Shown here piece by piece: positions 37,862 through 47,612 of a stretch of 64,000 nt of DNA. This stretch comes from an uncultured Alphaproteobacteria bacterium (GTDB lineage: Bacteria; Pseudomonadota; Alphaproteobacteria; UBA6615), in assembly GCA_943787445.1 (NCBI GenBank), contig CALSML010000020.1:62001-126000 (forward strand). The letters are read 5' to 3'. The notes under the pieces were generated by a model that saw only the letters and a list, made by a program, of their open reading frames with translations, was not told the DNA's origin and did not search any database. The first letter of the stretch is position 1. Each line of letters starts with the position of its first letter. The translations under genes and the position numbers were made by a program.

Positions 37862-38761
37862 ATGAGCAGCATGACAGACCCACGCGGCGCACGGAGCCGT
37901 CACCTCAAGGGAATTGCGATCACCGCATTCGGCGTTCTGATCCTCACACCGGACGGGCTTTTAACCTCCCTTGTGGCCGCTGACGTCCGTACAGCGCTGT
38001 TCTGGCGCGGCCTGTTCATGGGACTGGCGCTGACGGCATTTGTGCTCCTGCGCTACCGCAGGGACACCGGAACAATCCTGCGGGCACTCCTGACCGCTCC
38101 GCAGCTGTTCATCGCGCTCATGTTTACCGTGTCGTCCATCGGGTTCGTCGTCTCCGTTGTCACCACAAGCGTTGCCAACACGTTGTTCATTGTTGCCAGC
38201 GCGCCATTGTTCTCGGCGCTTCTGGCCTGGATCGTGTTCCGCGAACGGACTCCAACGCGCACCATCGTCGCCATTCTGATCGCCATGGCCGGTATGGGTG
38301 TGATCTTCGCCGAAGGCCTGAGACGCGGCGATCTCTGGGGCAATCTCGCCGCGTTGATCACGGCACTGGCCTGGGCCTGTATGGTGGTGGTTCTCAGCCA
38401 TGCCAAAATAAAAGATCCCGCGCCTGCCTTGGCGCTGGGGGGCTATCTTATTTCCGGTGCGGCATTGCTGGTCGCGCCCACGCTTGTCGCTGTCACACTG
38501 GATCTCGTCTGGCTGGCCATTCTGGGGCTCTTCGTCCTGCCCGTCTCGTTCTTCCTGATCGGACTGGGACCTCAGTACATCCCGCCGCCCGAGGTCAGCC
38601 TGATCATGCTGCTCGAAGCCGTGCTGGGACCGATCTGGGCCTGGTTCTTCATCGCCCAGTCGCCCTCACCCCAGACTATGCTGGGTGGGGCGCTGATATT
38701 GATCACACTGGCGATCCATTTTTCCATTGGGCTCGTCAGAGAACACCGGCAGAGGGCTTAG
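37862..38761 (+). CDS. DMT-superfamily permease (EamA domain pair)
   Basis: A 299-residue polytopic membrane protein with two EamA repeats: GVLILTPDGLLTSLVAADVR and FWRGLFMGLALTAF in the first, VLGPIWAWFFI and GGALILITLAIHF at the end of the second. The role is probably metabolite export. The ATG at 37862 (MSSMTDPRGARS) is preferred, with another at 37871 also possible. Its stop overlaps by 4 bases the stop of trmJ on the other strand. Confidence 0.85.
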   Translation: MSSMTDPRGARSRHLKGIAITAFGVLILTPDGLLTSLVAADVRTALFWRGLFMGLALTAFVLLRYRRDTGTILRALLTAPQLFIALMFTVSSIGFVVSVVTTSVANTLFIVASAPLFSALLAWIVFRERTPTRTIVAILIAMAGMGVIFAEGLRRGDLWGNLAALITALAWACMVVVLSHAKIKDPAPALALGGYLISGAALLVAPTLVAVTLDLVWLAILGLFVLPVSFFLIGLGPQYIPPPEVSLIMLLEAVLGPIWAWFFIAQSPSPQTMLGGALILITLAIHFSIGLVREHRQRA

Positions 38762-39558
38762 TCCTCGATCTCGCCCCGGGCACGCTTGGCATTCTGCGTG
38801 TCCTGCCAGCTTCGGGTCAGCGCACTGATCATGCCATGGAAGGTGCGCACCTCCTGTTCGGTCATACGTCCGCGCTGGAGCATGGCGCGCAGGTTGCGAA
38901 CCACGGTTTTCTTCAGATTGGGCGCGCGGAAGAAACCTCCGGCGTCAAGCTCACGCTCCAGACGTTCGAACAGCTCCATGACATCGTGTTTTTCGGCAAG
39001 CCGTGTTCCCGACATTTCAAGGGTTTCGACCGGCGTGTCATCACCCGCCGTAAACCACTCATAAGCGACCACCAGAACGGCTTGCGCGAGGTTCAGCGAA
39101 GAATAGGCCGGGTTAAGCGGCACCGAAATGACCGTATCAGCCAGCACGATGTGATCATTCGTCAGACCCGAGCGTTCGGGGCCAAACAGCAGACCAACCT
39201 TGTCCCCGCGCTCATGAGCAGCGCGCATCTCTGCACCGGCCTGCCGCGGCGTGATCACACGAACGGTGATTTCCCGCGGCCGTGCAGTGGTCGCATACAG
39301 CGTGGTGATACCGGCGACAGCCTCTTCGGTCGTCTCGAACACCCGGGCATTGTCGAGCACCTCGGTTGCACCTGACGCCATGGTCACGGCCTTCTGGTTC
39401 GGCCAGCCCTGACGCGGTTTGACGAGCGACATGCGGTTCAACCCGCAATTGAGCATCGCCCGCGCCACTGCGCCGATATTCTCGCCCAGTTGCGGTTCCA
39501 CCAGAACAACGCGCGGGCCACCGATCAGCGGTTCGCGGGTGCGATCAGTGCCAGCCAT
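38758..39558 (-). CDS. trmJ: tRNA (cytidine/uridine-2'-O-) methyltransferase
   Basis: A 266-residue SPOUT methyltransferase modifying the wobble-region position 32 of certain tRNAs. Motifs are VVLVEPQLGENIGAVARAM (motif 1), GLLFGPERSGLTNDHI (motif 2) and VPLNPAYSSLNLAQAVLV (motif 3), which forms the trefoil knot and binds SAM. The C-terminal helical extension (LERELDAGGFF, MLQRGRMTEQEVRTFHGM) is typical of TrmJ. It faces the DMT permease tail to tail. Confidence 0.93.
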   Translation of the reverse strand: MAGTDRTREPLIGGPRVVLVEPQLGENIGAVARAMLNCGLNRMSLVKPRQGWPNQKAVTMASGATEVLDNARVFETTEEAVAGITTLYATTARPREITVRVITPRQAGAEMRAAHERGDKVGLLFGPERSGLTNDHIVLADTVISVPLNPAYSSLNLAQAVLVVAYEWFTAGDDTPVETLEMSGTRLAEKHDVMELFERLERELDAGGFFRAPNLKKTVVRNLRAMLQRGRMTEQEVRTFHGMISALTRSWQDTQNAKRARGEIED

Positions 39559-39630
39559 CAGACGTCACCGGGATGATTGCAGAAGGAAACATAATTTTTG
39601 CGGACACCCTTGATGGTGCAACAATTGAAC

Positions 39631-39900
39631 ATGGCTCAGGACTCGACCTATTCCGGACGGACGATCGAACGCGCGCGACATGCTCAAGTGTCTGCGAACG
39701 TCAGATTCCCTGCTCTCTTTAACGGAAATCTGCCGGGCAACAAACCTTCACCCTGCAATAGCCCATCGCGTACTCAAGTTGCTGCAGCGTCGGAATCGCA
39801 TTTCACCCAATCTGCGCACCTGATGTTACGAACTCGGCATCCATTCCCGCTATCGGGGGAAAACCAGTGATGCCATGCGAGTGACGGCAGAACGCATGTA
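39631..39900 (+). pseudogene. IclR-type regulator remnant
   Basis: From an ATG at 39631 the frame reads AQDSTYSGRTIERAR, then shifts by one base near 39675 into DMLKCLRTSDSLLSLTEICR and ATNLHPAIAHRVLKLLQR. This matches the winged-helix N-terminus of IclR regulators. Soon after it breaks at a TGA (39821), although CYELGI follows in the same register. The effector domain is absent. It lies upstream of the reverse-strand MFS gene and may once have controlled it. The following stretch, about 39895-40040, has an open frame (NPAFWLIHNGAAETSGNLWG, then RDISEQIGSYRTVGENG) that was not assigned to any family. Confidence 0.5.
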
Positions 39901-40039
39901 ACCCGGCCTTCTGGCTCATCCATAACGGCGCGGCCGAAACATCCGGGAACCTGTGGGGCGCACAGGCCCGCACCCGGGATATCAGCGAACAGATCGGTTC
40001 CTACCGCACAGTCGGTGAGAACGGACGTCCACGGCGCAC

Positions 40040-41274
40040 CTATTGTGGTCGGGTCAGAAACACAGCGGATATGGCGGCCCCGGCAAACGCCAGCCCCAAT
40101 GCGATCTGCGCAAGTCCGGTCAGGGCAAACGCGCCGGTCAGGTCAATCCGGTCTGCCAGGGGCTGGCTATAGAGCGGGGAGGCAAAGATACCGAGAAACT
40201 GGAAGAACGTCAGGCCGCCCACAAATCTTCCCCGCATGTCGAGCGGTGCGATCGAGAGCAACCACGCATAAAAGGTTGGCATCAACGGGCCAAACCCGAT
40301 TCCCGCAAAGACCATGCCCAGCATTGCCTGCTCCACACTGTCTGCCGTGCCGGCCAGCAGCAAGCCTGTCCCGAGAAAGAGATAGGTCCCTACGAGGATC
40401 GCGTTGTTGTCAAAGCGTTCACGCAAACGACGAAACGCCATCGCGGTGAGAGCACCAATGGCGTTGAACACGGCGATGGCAATGCCCGCCACCGCCGCTG
40501 CCGGAATTCCGATTTCGGGCAGGAGAAACGGTACCTGCGACGGGATCATGAATGTGGAAAGCATGCTCACGCAGATCAGGACATAGATCAGAACAGCCCG
40601 GAGCACCGGAAACCGGTTGCCCGGTGCGAACAATCTCCACGGCGGGGCGCTGCGGATTTCATGCGAACCGGCTCACGCACGCAGAAAACCACTAACGGCA
40701 GGACGATCAGCCCCGCAAGATAGAGATAGAACGGCAGGCGCCAGTCGGTGTCGGCGAGAAAGCCGGCAACTGTGGTTCCGGTTGCCACGGCAAAAATCAT
40801 CACGGAGATCTGTGCACCCGCCATCCGATTGCGGGCCGCACCACGATAATAGTCTCCGATCAACGTGGTCGCCGCGGTCAGGATCATGCCCGAAGCAATC
40901 CCCAGCACCGCCCGACTGACCAGCAATTCCGTCAGACCTTCCAGCCATATGCCCGCAGTCCCGCTCACCAGATAGAGGATCAGAGCAGAGAGCAGGACGG
41001 GTTTGCGCCCGATCCTGTCGACCAGAAGTCCCGCCAGTGGTGCCGAAAACGCCATGAAGAGCGCTGTGATTGTCAGGACCAGGCGTGTCAGCAACGCCGC
41101 ATCGGGCCAGTCGGCATAGGCAAGTTCGATCGCGGGCAGCGACGGTGCCACCGCTCCCAATGCCAGCAGAGTCAGACTGCTAGCTGACAGGATCGCCAAA
41201 GTACGCAGCGGCGCGCGCGCAGTAACCGCGTCCGGATCGGAGTCAGAGGAATTCAAAACAGGTCCACCCTTCAC
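40040..41274 (-). pseudogene. MFS transporter, one frameshift
   Basis: Two reading frames make one 12-helix major-facilitator protein. The first (from 41274) holds the N-terminal six helices with the MFS loop motif LAGLLVDRIGRKPVLLSAL and RAVLGIASGMILTAATTLIGD. The second (to 40040) holds the last six with AVFNAIGALTAMAFRRLRERF and VFAGIGFGPLMPTFYAWLLS. They join after VREPVRMKSAAP by a one-base change in the G/C run near 40645. The composition suggests a drug-efflux-type transporter. It may be a real frameshift or a base-calling error. Confidence 0.75.
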
Positions 41275-41322
41275 CTCGCAGATGCGCCTTTCGCACCTGT
41301 TCCGTCAAGCCACCTGCGGAAC

Positions 41323-42306
41323 CTACTGGTGCAACGTTCCGTCAGGGTGAAAGGCGTTGAAGGCAAAGGCAAAGGTCATGTCGTGATGTGTGTCCGCCAA
41401 GCCCGCCGGGGTCCGGCGCTGAACGGTGACATAACCGATATCGCGGCTCTCCTTGATGTAGGACACATCCAGAACAGAGAGCTGTCCTGGTTCCCAGGTG
41501 ATCACCAGATCAACGGCTTCAATCTGCTTTTCCCGGCGCAGCAAATCCAGCGACCAGGCTTCGTTGCCCACCGCAACCACATAGGCCAGAGGCGCAATAC
41601 CATCCACCTTGGGCACATCGGGAATGAACGGCTCATCGGCCGTGTCGTATCCGGCATAGGGGTTCACACCGTAATTCCGGGGAAAGCCCTGCGGGCGTTC
41701 GAGGATATCGGCATCAGGGAACCGATCGGCAAAGACGGCAAAGGGCTCAACCCGGCTCGGTATGATCGAGAGAGAAGCTTCGGAATACTTGCCGACCAGC
41801 CCCGCACCGGTGAACTGCTGCCACCAGCTTTCAGTCTGGCGGTCATACATGACCAAATCGGAAAAACGCAGATTTCCAGTGGTCCCGAAGTCGAGCACCT
41901 GATAGTCGACGCGACGATCAAATACGATCGATGTGTTGCAAAGCGCACAGAAGGTAACCGCGATCGGGACACCTCCCAGCGTGTCATTGACGATCTCGTG
42001 CCACATCAGCACCGTCAGGGGATAAGCGCGGGTTGCGCCGTTGACAGTCACGGAAATCACCGGTTCGCGTGCGTCGTGAACCAGACGGGCTTTTTCAAGA
42101 TCACCAATCGTCGGATCGTCGATGGCCGGGATCACATCGCGCTTGATACCGCCCGTAACGATTTCGGCCAGATCCACGCTGTGCCGCGAGAAATCGGTTT
42201 TTCGCCAGTCCTTCTCCCACAAATCCACATCAGCTTCGGCGGCAAAGACCGTCAGTAACAACGCCACAAGGCCAAGAACCGGAACACGCATTTTGAACAT
42301 CGACAT
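41323..42306 (-). CDS. Exported DUF3179 protein
   Basis: A 327-residue protein with an N-terminal signal (VPVLGLVALLLTVFAAEA, likely cut near residue 25). The DUF3179 core is evident: REPVISVTVNGATRAYPL, LMWHEIVNDTLGGVPIAVTF and the conserved FCALCNTSIVFDR with two Cys. Function is unknown; the Cys pair and exported location hint at metal or haem binding, but this is not established. It stands alone between the MFS gene and cimA, all on the same strand. Confidence 0.88.
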   Translation of the reverse strand: MSMFKMRVPVLGLVALLLTVFAAEADVDLWEKDWRKTDFSRHSVDLAEIVTGGIKRDVIPAIDDPTIGDLEKARLVHDAREPVISVTVNGATRAYPLTVLMWHEIVNDTLGGVPIAVTFCALCNTSIVFDRRVDYQVLDFGTTGNLRFSDLVMYDRQTESWWQQFTGAGLVGKYSEASLSIIPSRVEPFAVFADRFPDADILERPQGFPRNYGVNPYAGYDTADEPFIPDVPKVDGIAPLAYVVAVGNEAWSLDLLRREKQIEAVDLVITWEPGQLSVLDVSYIKESRDIGYVTVQRRTPAGLADTHHDMTFAFAFNAFHPDGTLHQ

Positions 42307-42394
42307 GAATTCACCCTTTGATCACAGGGCAATCTAGCCTGTGCATCATGGCAATGGCATGGCGTCCCCTTCAAAACGATGTGAAGTGGTGGCG

Positions 42395-43984
42395 CTAAAC
42401 CCGTGAACGAAGCAACTTGTAGACGATGGCATCGTCCAAAGCGTTATAGGCAGCATCGATAATATTTGGCGAAATGCCCACCGTGCCCCAGCGCAACCCG
42501 GACTCATCGGTGGATTCGATCATCACCCGGGTCACGGCGGCAGTGGCCTGCTGCGGTGTCAGGATACGCACCTTGAAGTCGACCAGACGCATGGTTTCCA
42601 GTTCGGGATATTTCGGCAGAAGCGCCTTGCGCATGGCATCATCAAGCGCATTCACCGGCCCGTTGCCTTCCGCAACCTGCATGGTCGCCTGTCCGTCGAT
42701 TTCCATCTTCACGACCGCCTGACTGATCGTGGTGATGTCCCCGCGGGCGTTGAACCGGCGCTCGACCTCGGAACGGAAACTTTCCATCACATAGAAGTGC
42801 GGCAATTCCCCCAGCACCCGGCGCGCCAGAAGCTCGAAACTCGCTTCGGCACCATCATAGGTGTAGCCGTCGAACTCCCGGGCCTTCACATCCTCGACCA
42901 GACGCGCGATACGCGGATCCTTGGAATCCACATCGATATCCGCCTCGCGCAGACGCGAGAGGATATTCGAACGGCCCGCCTGATCCGAAACCACGATGTG
43001 GCGCACATTGCCAACGATATCCGGATTCACATGCTCATAGGTCGCGGGATCCTTCTGGACTGCCGAAACATGTAGCCCGCCCTTATGAGTAAAGGCCCCT
43101 TCCCCGACATAAGCCGCATGCCGATCCGGCGCCTGATTGAGCAGTTCATCGAGCAGACGTGACACCCGCGTCAGCTTGCGCAGTTCCTCGTGCTTGATCC
43201 CGGTCTCGTAGGCCCCGTCATATTTGAGCATCAGATTGGGAATGAGCGTGATCAGGTTCGCATTGCCACAGCGTTCCCCCAACCCGTTCAACGTGCCCTG
43301 CACATGACGCACGCCGGACTCGACGGCGGCCAGTGTGTTGGCCACGGCATTGCCTGTATCGTCATGAGTATGGATACCCAGGCGATCGCCGGGGATGTGC
43401 TCCAGAACCTCTGTCACAATCCGGCGCACATCATGGGGCAGCATGCCACCATTGGTGTCACACAGAACGACCCAGCGGGCTCCGTTGTCATAGGCGGCCT
43501 TCACGCAGGCCAGCGCATAGTCCGGATTGGCCTTGTAGCCATCAAAGAAATGCTCCGCATCGAACAGCACTTCATCCTTGCGGGTACAGGCATAGGCGAT
43601 GCTCTCGCCGATCATGGTGACGTTGTCCTCGCGCGGAATGCCCAGCGCGAGATCCACATGAAAATCCCAGGTCTTGCCCACCATGCAGGCCGAATCCGCA
43701 GCCGTGGACAGGATGGCATTGATGCCAGGATCATTTCCAGCACTATGATCGGCTCGGCGTGTCATGCCGAACGCGGTAAAACGTGCAGTCTTCATTCCGG
43801 GCGAGGTCTCGAAAAAGGCGTCATCCACCGGATTGGCACCCGGCCAGCCACCCTCGACATAGTCCACACCCAGATCATCCAGCGCGCGGGCAATGGCGCG
43901 TTTGTCATCGACCGAGAAATCAACACCCCGGGTCTGCGCTCCGTCACGCAGGGTCGTATCAAACAGATAGATGCGTTCGGCCAT
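42395..43984 (-). CDS. cimA: (R)-citramalate synthase
   Basis: A 529-residue LeuA-family enzyme condensing acetyl-CoA and pyruvate to citramalate, the threonine-independent entry to isoleucine. The N-terminal catalytic barrel shows DTTLRDGAQTRGVDFSVDDK and the metal motif GIHTHDDTGNAVANTLAAVE. The C-terminal LeuA dimer (regulatory) domain starts near SFELLARRVLG. The second-type CimA length and the pattern YVEGGWPGANPVDD fit this rather than isopropylmalate synthase. cysS lies 5 bases upstream on the same strand, suggesting cotranscription. Confidence 0.93.
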   Translation of the reverse strand: MAERIYLFDTTLRDGAQTRGVDFSVDDKRAIARALDDLGVDYVEGGWPGANPVDDAFFETSPGMKTARFTAFGMTRRADHSAGNDPGINAILSTAADSACMVGKTWDFHVDLALGIPREDNVTMIGESIAYACTRKDEVLFDAEHFFDGYKANPDYALACVKAAYDNGARWVVLCDTNGGMLPHDVRRIVTEVLEHIPGDRLGIHTHDDTGNAVANTLAAVESGVRHVQGTLNGLGERCGNANLITLIPNLMLKYDGAYETGIKHEELRKLTRVSRLLDELLNQAPDRHAAYVGEGAFTHKGGLHVSAVQKDPATYEHVNPDIVGNVRHIVVSDQAGRSNILSRLREADIDVDSKDPRIARLVEDVKAREFDGYTYDGAEASFELLARRVLGELPHFYVMESFRSEVERRFNARGDITTISQAVVKMEIDGQATMQVAEGNGPVNALDDAMRKALLPKYPELETMRLVDFKVRILTPQQATAAVTRVMIESTDESGLRWGTVGISPNIIDAAYNALDDAIVYKLLRSRV

Positions 43985-43989
43985 GACCG

Positions 43990-45366
43990 TCAGCCTTCCC
44001 GTCGCCAGGTGCTGCCGCCGGCACCATCTTCCAGCACGATCCCCTGTGCAGAGAGCTGGTCACGAATTTCATCGGCACGGGCGAAATCCTTGTTGGCGCG
44101 TGCCGCATTGCGTTCGTCAATCAGCGCATCGATGGCATCATCACCATCGCCCTGAAACCAGACTGCCGGATCGTGTTGCAATATGCCCAGCAAGCGACCC
44201 GCGGTCCGCAAAGCCCCCACGCCAACCCTGACTGCAACCGCATCGCCATCCTTGTCGGCCGCAAACACGGCATCGGCAACGGCATGGATCCCGGCCAGTG
44301 CCGCCGGCGTGTTCAGGTCGTCGCGCAGTCCGGTCATGACATCATCGGGCACGCCGTCAGTTTCGAGAGCCTCTCCTTCGGCCAGAGCCAGTGCGCGATA
44401 GAAACGATTCAGTTCCTGACGGGCCTCGCGGACGCCGTCCTTAGTAAAGTCGAGCGGCTGGCGATAATGGGTCTTGAGCAGGGCCAGACGCAGGGCCTCG
44501 CCTGGAAATTCCGCGAGCAGCTCCGTGACGGTATAGAAGTTACCGAGCGACTTGGACATCTTCTCGCCTTCACTCATCAGATAGCCGTTGTGCATCCAAT
44601 AGCGCGCAAACTGCGCTTCAGGATGGGCGCAACGGGACTGCGCGATCTCGTTCTCATGATGGGGAAACACCAGATCGACGCCGCCACCGTGAATGTCGAA
44701 GGACGTGCCCAGATGTTCCTTGCTCATGGCCGAACATTCCAGATGCCAGCCGGGCCGTCCCTTGCCCCAGGGGCTGTCCCAACCGGGTTGGTCATCATCG
44801 GACGGCTTCCAGAGCACAAAGTCCGACGGATCCTGCTTGTAGGGCGCAACCTCGACCCGGGCACCGGCAATCATCTCGTCACGATTGCGACCCGATAGCT
44901 TCCCGTATTCGGGCATCGAGGGCACGTTGAACAGAACATGACCTTCGGCTTCATAGGCATGGCCCCGGCTGATGAGTTCCTCCATCAGTGCGATCATCTG
45001 GGGGACATGATCCGTCGCACGCGGCTCGACATCCGGAGGTGCGCAGCCCAGTTCTGCCGCCACGACGTGAAAATTCGCAGCCGTGCGTGCCGTCAGATCA
45101 TCAATGCTTTCCCCGTTTTCACGGGCACGATCAATGATCTTGTCATCCACATCCGTGATGTTGCGTGCATAGGTCACCGCATTCTGTCCGTAGAGCAGAC
45201 GGAGCAACCGGGCGAGCACATCGAAAATCACCAGCGGGCGGGCATTGCCGATATGGATATCGTCATAAACCGTCGGGCCACACACATAAATACGCACGGA
45301 AGCCGGATCGATCGGCGCGAAGGCTTCTTTTTGACGCGTATAGGTATTGTGGAGATGAAGTGTCAT
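43990..45366 (-). CDS. cysS: Cysteinyl-tRNA synthetase
   Basis: A 458-residue class I synthetase charging tRNA-Cys. The HIGH-type motif is DDIHIGNARP, the KMSKS loop is EGEKMSKSLGNF, and zinc ligands include Cys in YVCGPTVYDD and in HLECSAMSKEHLG with His in VFPHHENEIAQS. The ATG ending at 45366 (MTLHLHNTYTRQK) is the usual start; an upstream ATG at 45390 adds eight residues. It precedes cimA by 5 bases. Confidence 0.96.
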   Translation of the reverse strand: MTLHLHNTYTRQKEAFAPIDPASVRIYVCGPTVYDDIHIGNARPLVIFDVLARLLRLLYGQNAVTYARNITDVDDKIIDRARENGESIDDLTARTAANFHVVAAELGCAPPDVEPRATDHVPQMIALMEELISRGHAYEAEGHVLFNVPSMPEYGKLSGRNRDEMIAGARVEVAPYKQDPSDFVLWKPSDDDQPGWDSPWGKGRPGWHLECSAMSKEHLGTSFDIHGGGVDLVFPHHENEIAQSRCAHPEAQFARYWMHNGYLMSEGEKMSKSLGNFYTVTELLAEFPGEALRLALLKTHYRQPLDFTKDGVREARQELNRFYRALALAEGEALETDGVPDDVMTGLRDDLNTPAALAGIHAVADAVFAADKDGDAVAVRVGVGALRTAGRLLGILQHDPAVWFQGDGDDAIDALIDERNAARANKDFARADEIRDQLSAQGIVLEDGAGGSTWRREG

Positions 45367-45533
45367 CGGAGTTCCCGGATTGGATTGCAAATCGCGCGGC
45401 TTTCAGAAGCACGCAGACAGGGCCTGTCAGGCGATAATTCGCCCGTTGGCCGCGCAACATCGAAAAGACCGAAGATCAAACATGGCCGCGTGTATAGCGC
45501 CGATGGGAAAACAAGGCAATTCAAGGGTTTGGC

Positions 45534-47199
45534 TTAGGCCTTGCCCCGAAATGCATTGGTGATCGGATAGCGGCGATCACGGCCAAATGAGCGGCTGGTC
45601 AGTTTGACCCCTGGCGGGGCCTGACGGCGCTTGTATTCGGACAACTCCAGCAGGCGCCAGATGCGTTGCACCGTTGCGGCATCGAAGCCCTTGGCTTCCA
45701 GCTCTGCACCCCCCAGATCCTCCTCGATCAGTCCGTGCAGAATGGTATCCAGTGTCTCATAGGGCGGCAGGGAGTCTTCATCCTTCTGGTCCGGACGCAA
45801 GCTCGGCAGAAGGTGGTTTGGAAATCATCCGTTCCGGGATCACGGCTCCCGCCGGACCCATCACATCATCGGGGGTATGTTCATTGCGCCAGTGGCAGAG
45901 CGCGAAAACATCAGTCTTGTAGACATCCTTGATCACCGAATAACCGCCATTCATGTCGCCATAGATCGTCGCATAACCGACGGACATTTCCGACTTGTTG
46001 CCCGTCGTCACCAGCATCGCACCGGTGGCATTGGAAATTGCCATGAGAAGCGTTCCGCGCGCACGACTTTGAATATTCTCGGCCGTCACGCCCGATGCCG
46101 GTTCGTTGAAGACCTCGGTCAGCATCTCGTCGAACGCACCCATGGCTGGCGCGATATTGGCGCTGTCGTACCGCACCTTCAGCCGCTCGGCGAGTTCCAA
46201 TGCGTCTTCAAGGCTGTCCTGGCTGGTATAGGGGGACGGCATCATCACGCAATGCACCCGTTCCGCGCCCAGCGCATCGACTGCAACGACAGCCGTGATC
46301 CCGGAATCGATACCGCCTGACAGGCCGATCACCACACCCGGGAAGCCGTTCTTGTTCACGTAGTCCCGCAGACCGAGGACCATGGCCTGATAGATGCGCT
46401 CCTTGCCTTCGATCCAGTCATGGACGTCTCCGCTGACACAGGACCAGCCATCTGCGCCGCGCGCCCATTCGGTCGCGGTGAGATCTTCGGTGAACTGCCG
46501 GGACGCTGCAGCCATCCGGCGATCGGCGTTCAACACAAACGAACCGCCATCAAAGACCAGTTCGTCCTGCCCCCCGACCTGGTTCACATAGATCAGTGGC
46601 AATTCGGTTTCGGTCACCCGCGCAACCGCGTGGTTCATGCGCACATCAACCTTGTCCCGCTCATAGGGACTGCCATTGATGATAACCAGAATTTCAGCCC
46701 CGGATTCCATGAGCGTTTCGGCAACATCGGGGGTCCACATATCCTCACAGACCGCCAGACCCAGACGCACACCGCGATAATTCACCGGACCGGGCAGTTC
46801 GCCAGCCGCAAAGACACGTTTTTCATCAAACACGCCATAATTGGGCAGATCCCATTTGAAACGCAGGGTCTGAACATTGCCATCGTCGAGCACGGCAGCG
46901 GCATTGAAACGTCGGCCGGCTTCATCCAGCCAGGGCGTGCCGATGATCAGCCCGGGACCCCCATCCGCAGTTTCAGTCGCAAGCGCCTCGACTGCCGCCA
47001 TTGCCGCACGAACAAACGCGTTCTTCAGGATCAGGTCTTCGGGCGGGTAGCCGGTGATACACAATTCGGTGCCCACCACCAGATCGGCCCCCTGCGCGGC
47101 GGCCGCATGACGGGCCGCACGGATTTTCGCGACATTGCCATCGATATCCCCGACAACGGGGTTCAACTGCGCGAGCGTGATCTTCAGGGAGTCAGTCAT
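45534..47199 (-). CDS. nadE: Glutamine-dependent NAD synthetase, one frameshift
   Basis: The start is the ATG ending at 47199 (MTDSLKITLAQLNPVVGD). The N-terminal nitrilase-like glutaminase shows VVGTELCITGYPPEDL (Glu), FKWDLPNYGVF (Lys) and GLAVCEDMWTPD (Cys). The synthetase part has VIGLSGGIDSGITAVVAVDA, the P-loop-like SGGxDS motif. The last 90 residues (LRPDQKDEDSLPPYE onwards, with LTSRSFGRDRRYPITN) are shifted by one base near 45800; deleting one T restores a standard 554-residue protein. It makes NAD from deamido-NAD. As the gene is normally essential, the shift is more likely a sequence error than a null allele. Confidence 0.85.
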
Positions 47200-47283
47200 G
47201 AAACAAAATGGTCTGAGTTGCTGAGCTGGGGACGGTATGCAGCACCGCACAGAGTGTCAACGCGATACGATGCAAGGCTCGCA

Positions 47284-47592
47284 TCAATCGCGATACTCGA
47301 AAAGAATGGCGCTGGCGAAACCGTCATCATCGGTGCGCATCACGCGGTGAATGCGGGAATTGCGAAAACTGGCCTGCAGGATTTCGGCTTCGGTCAATCC
47401 GACCCGAGCGGTCAGATGCAGGGCTGAACGCTGTCCCTTGTCGGACCGGGCCTCCCCCTTCAAGCCCTTCAGATAGTCCACCAGCTTGCGCTCCTTGCGT
47501 TTGCGCTCCCAGACATAGCGGCCGTATCCCGTGACAGCGACAACTGCCGTCAGAATCGCCGCGACACTCGAGAGAATGTTCAACCAATCCAT
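47284..47592 (-). CDS. Small single-helix membrane protein
   Basis: A 102-residue protein. One N-terminal membrane helix (ILSSVAAILTAVVAVTGYG) is followed by a very basic stretch (WERKRKERKLVDYLKGLKG), then a soluble tail that looks like a small winged-helix (ALHLTARVGLTEAEILQASF) ending in DDDGFASAILFEYRD. Similar small anchored regulators occur next to various genes, but no function is assigned. It lies 20 bases after pncB and about 85 bases before nadE on the same strand. Confidence 0.7.
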   Translation of the reverse strand: MDWLNILSSVAAILTAVVAVTGYGRYVWERKRKERKLVDYLKGLKGEARSDKGQRSALHLTARVGLTEAEILQASFRNSRIHRVMRTDDDGFASAILFEYRD

Positions 47593-47612
47593 CGAACCCC
47601 CTTCGACGCGAC

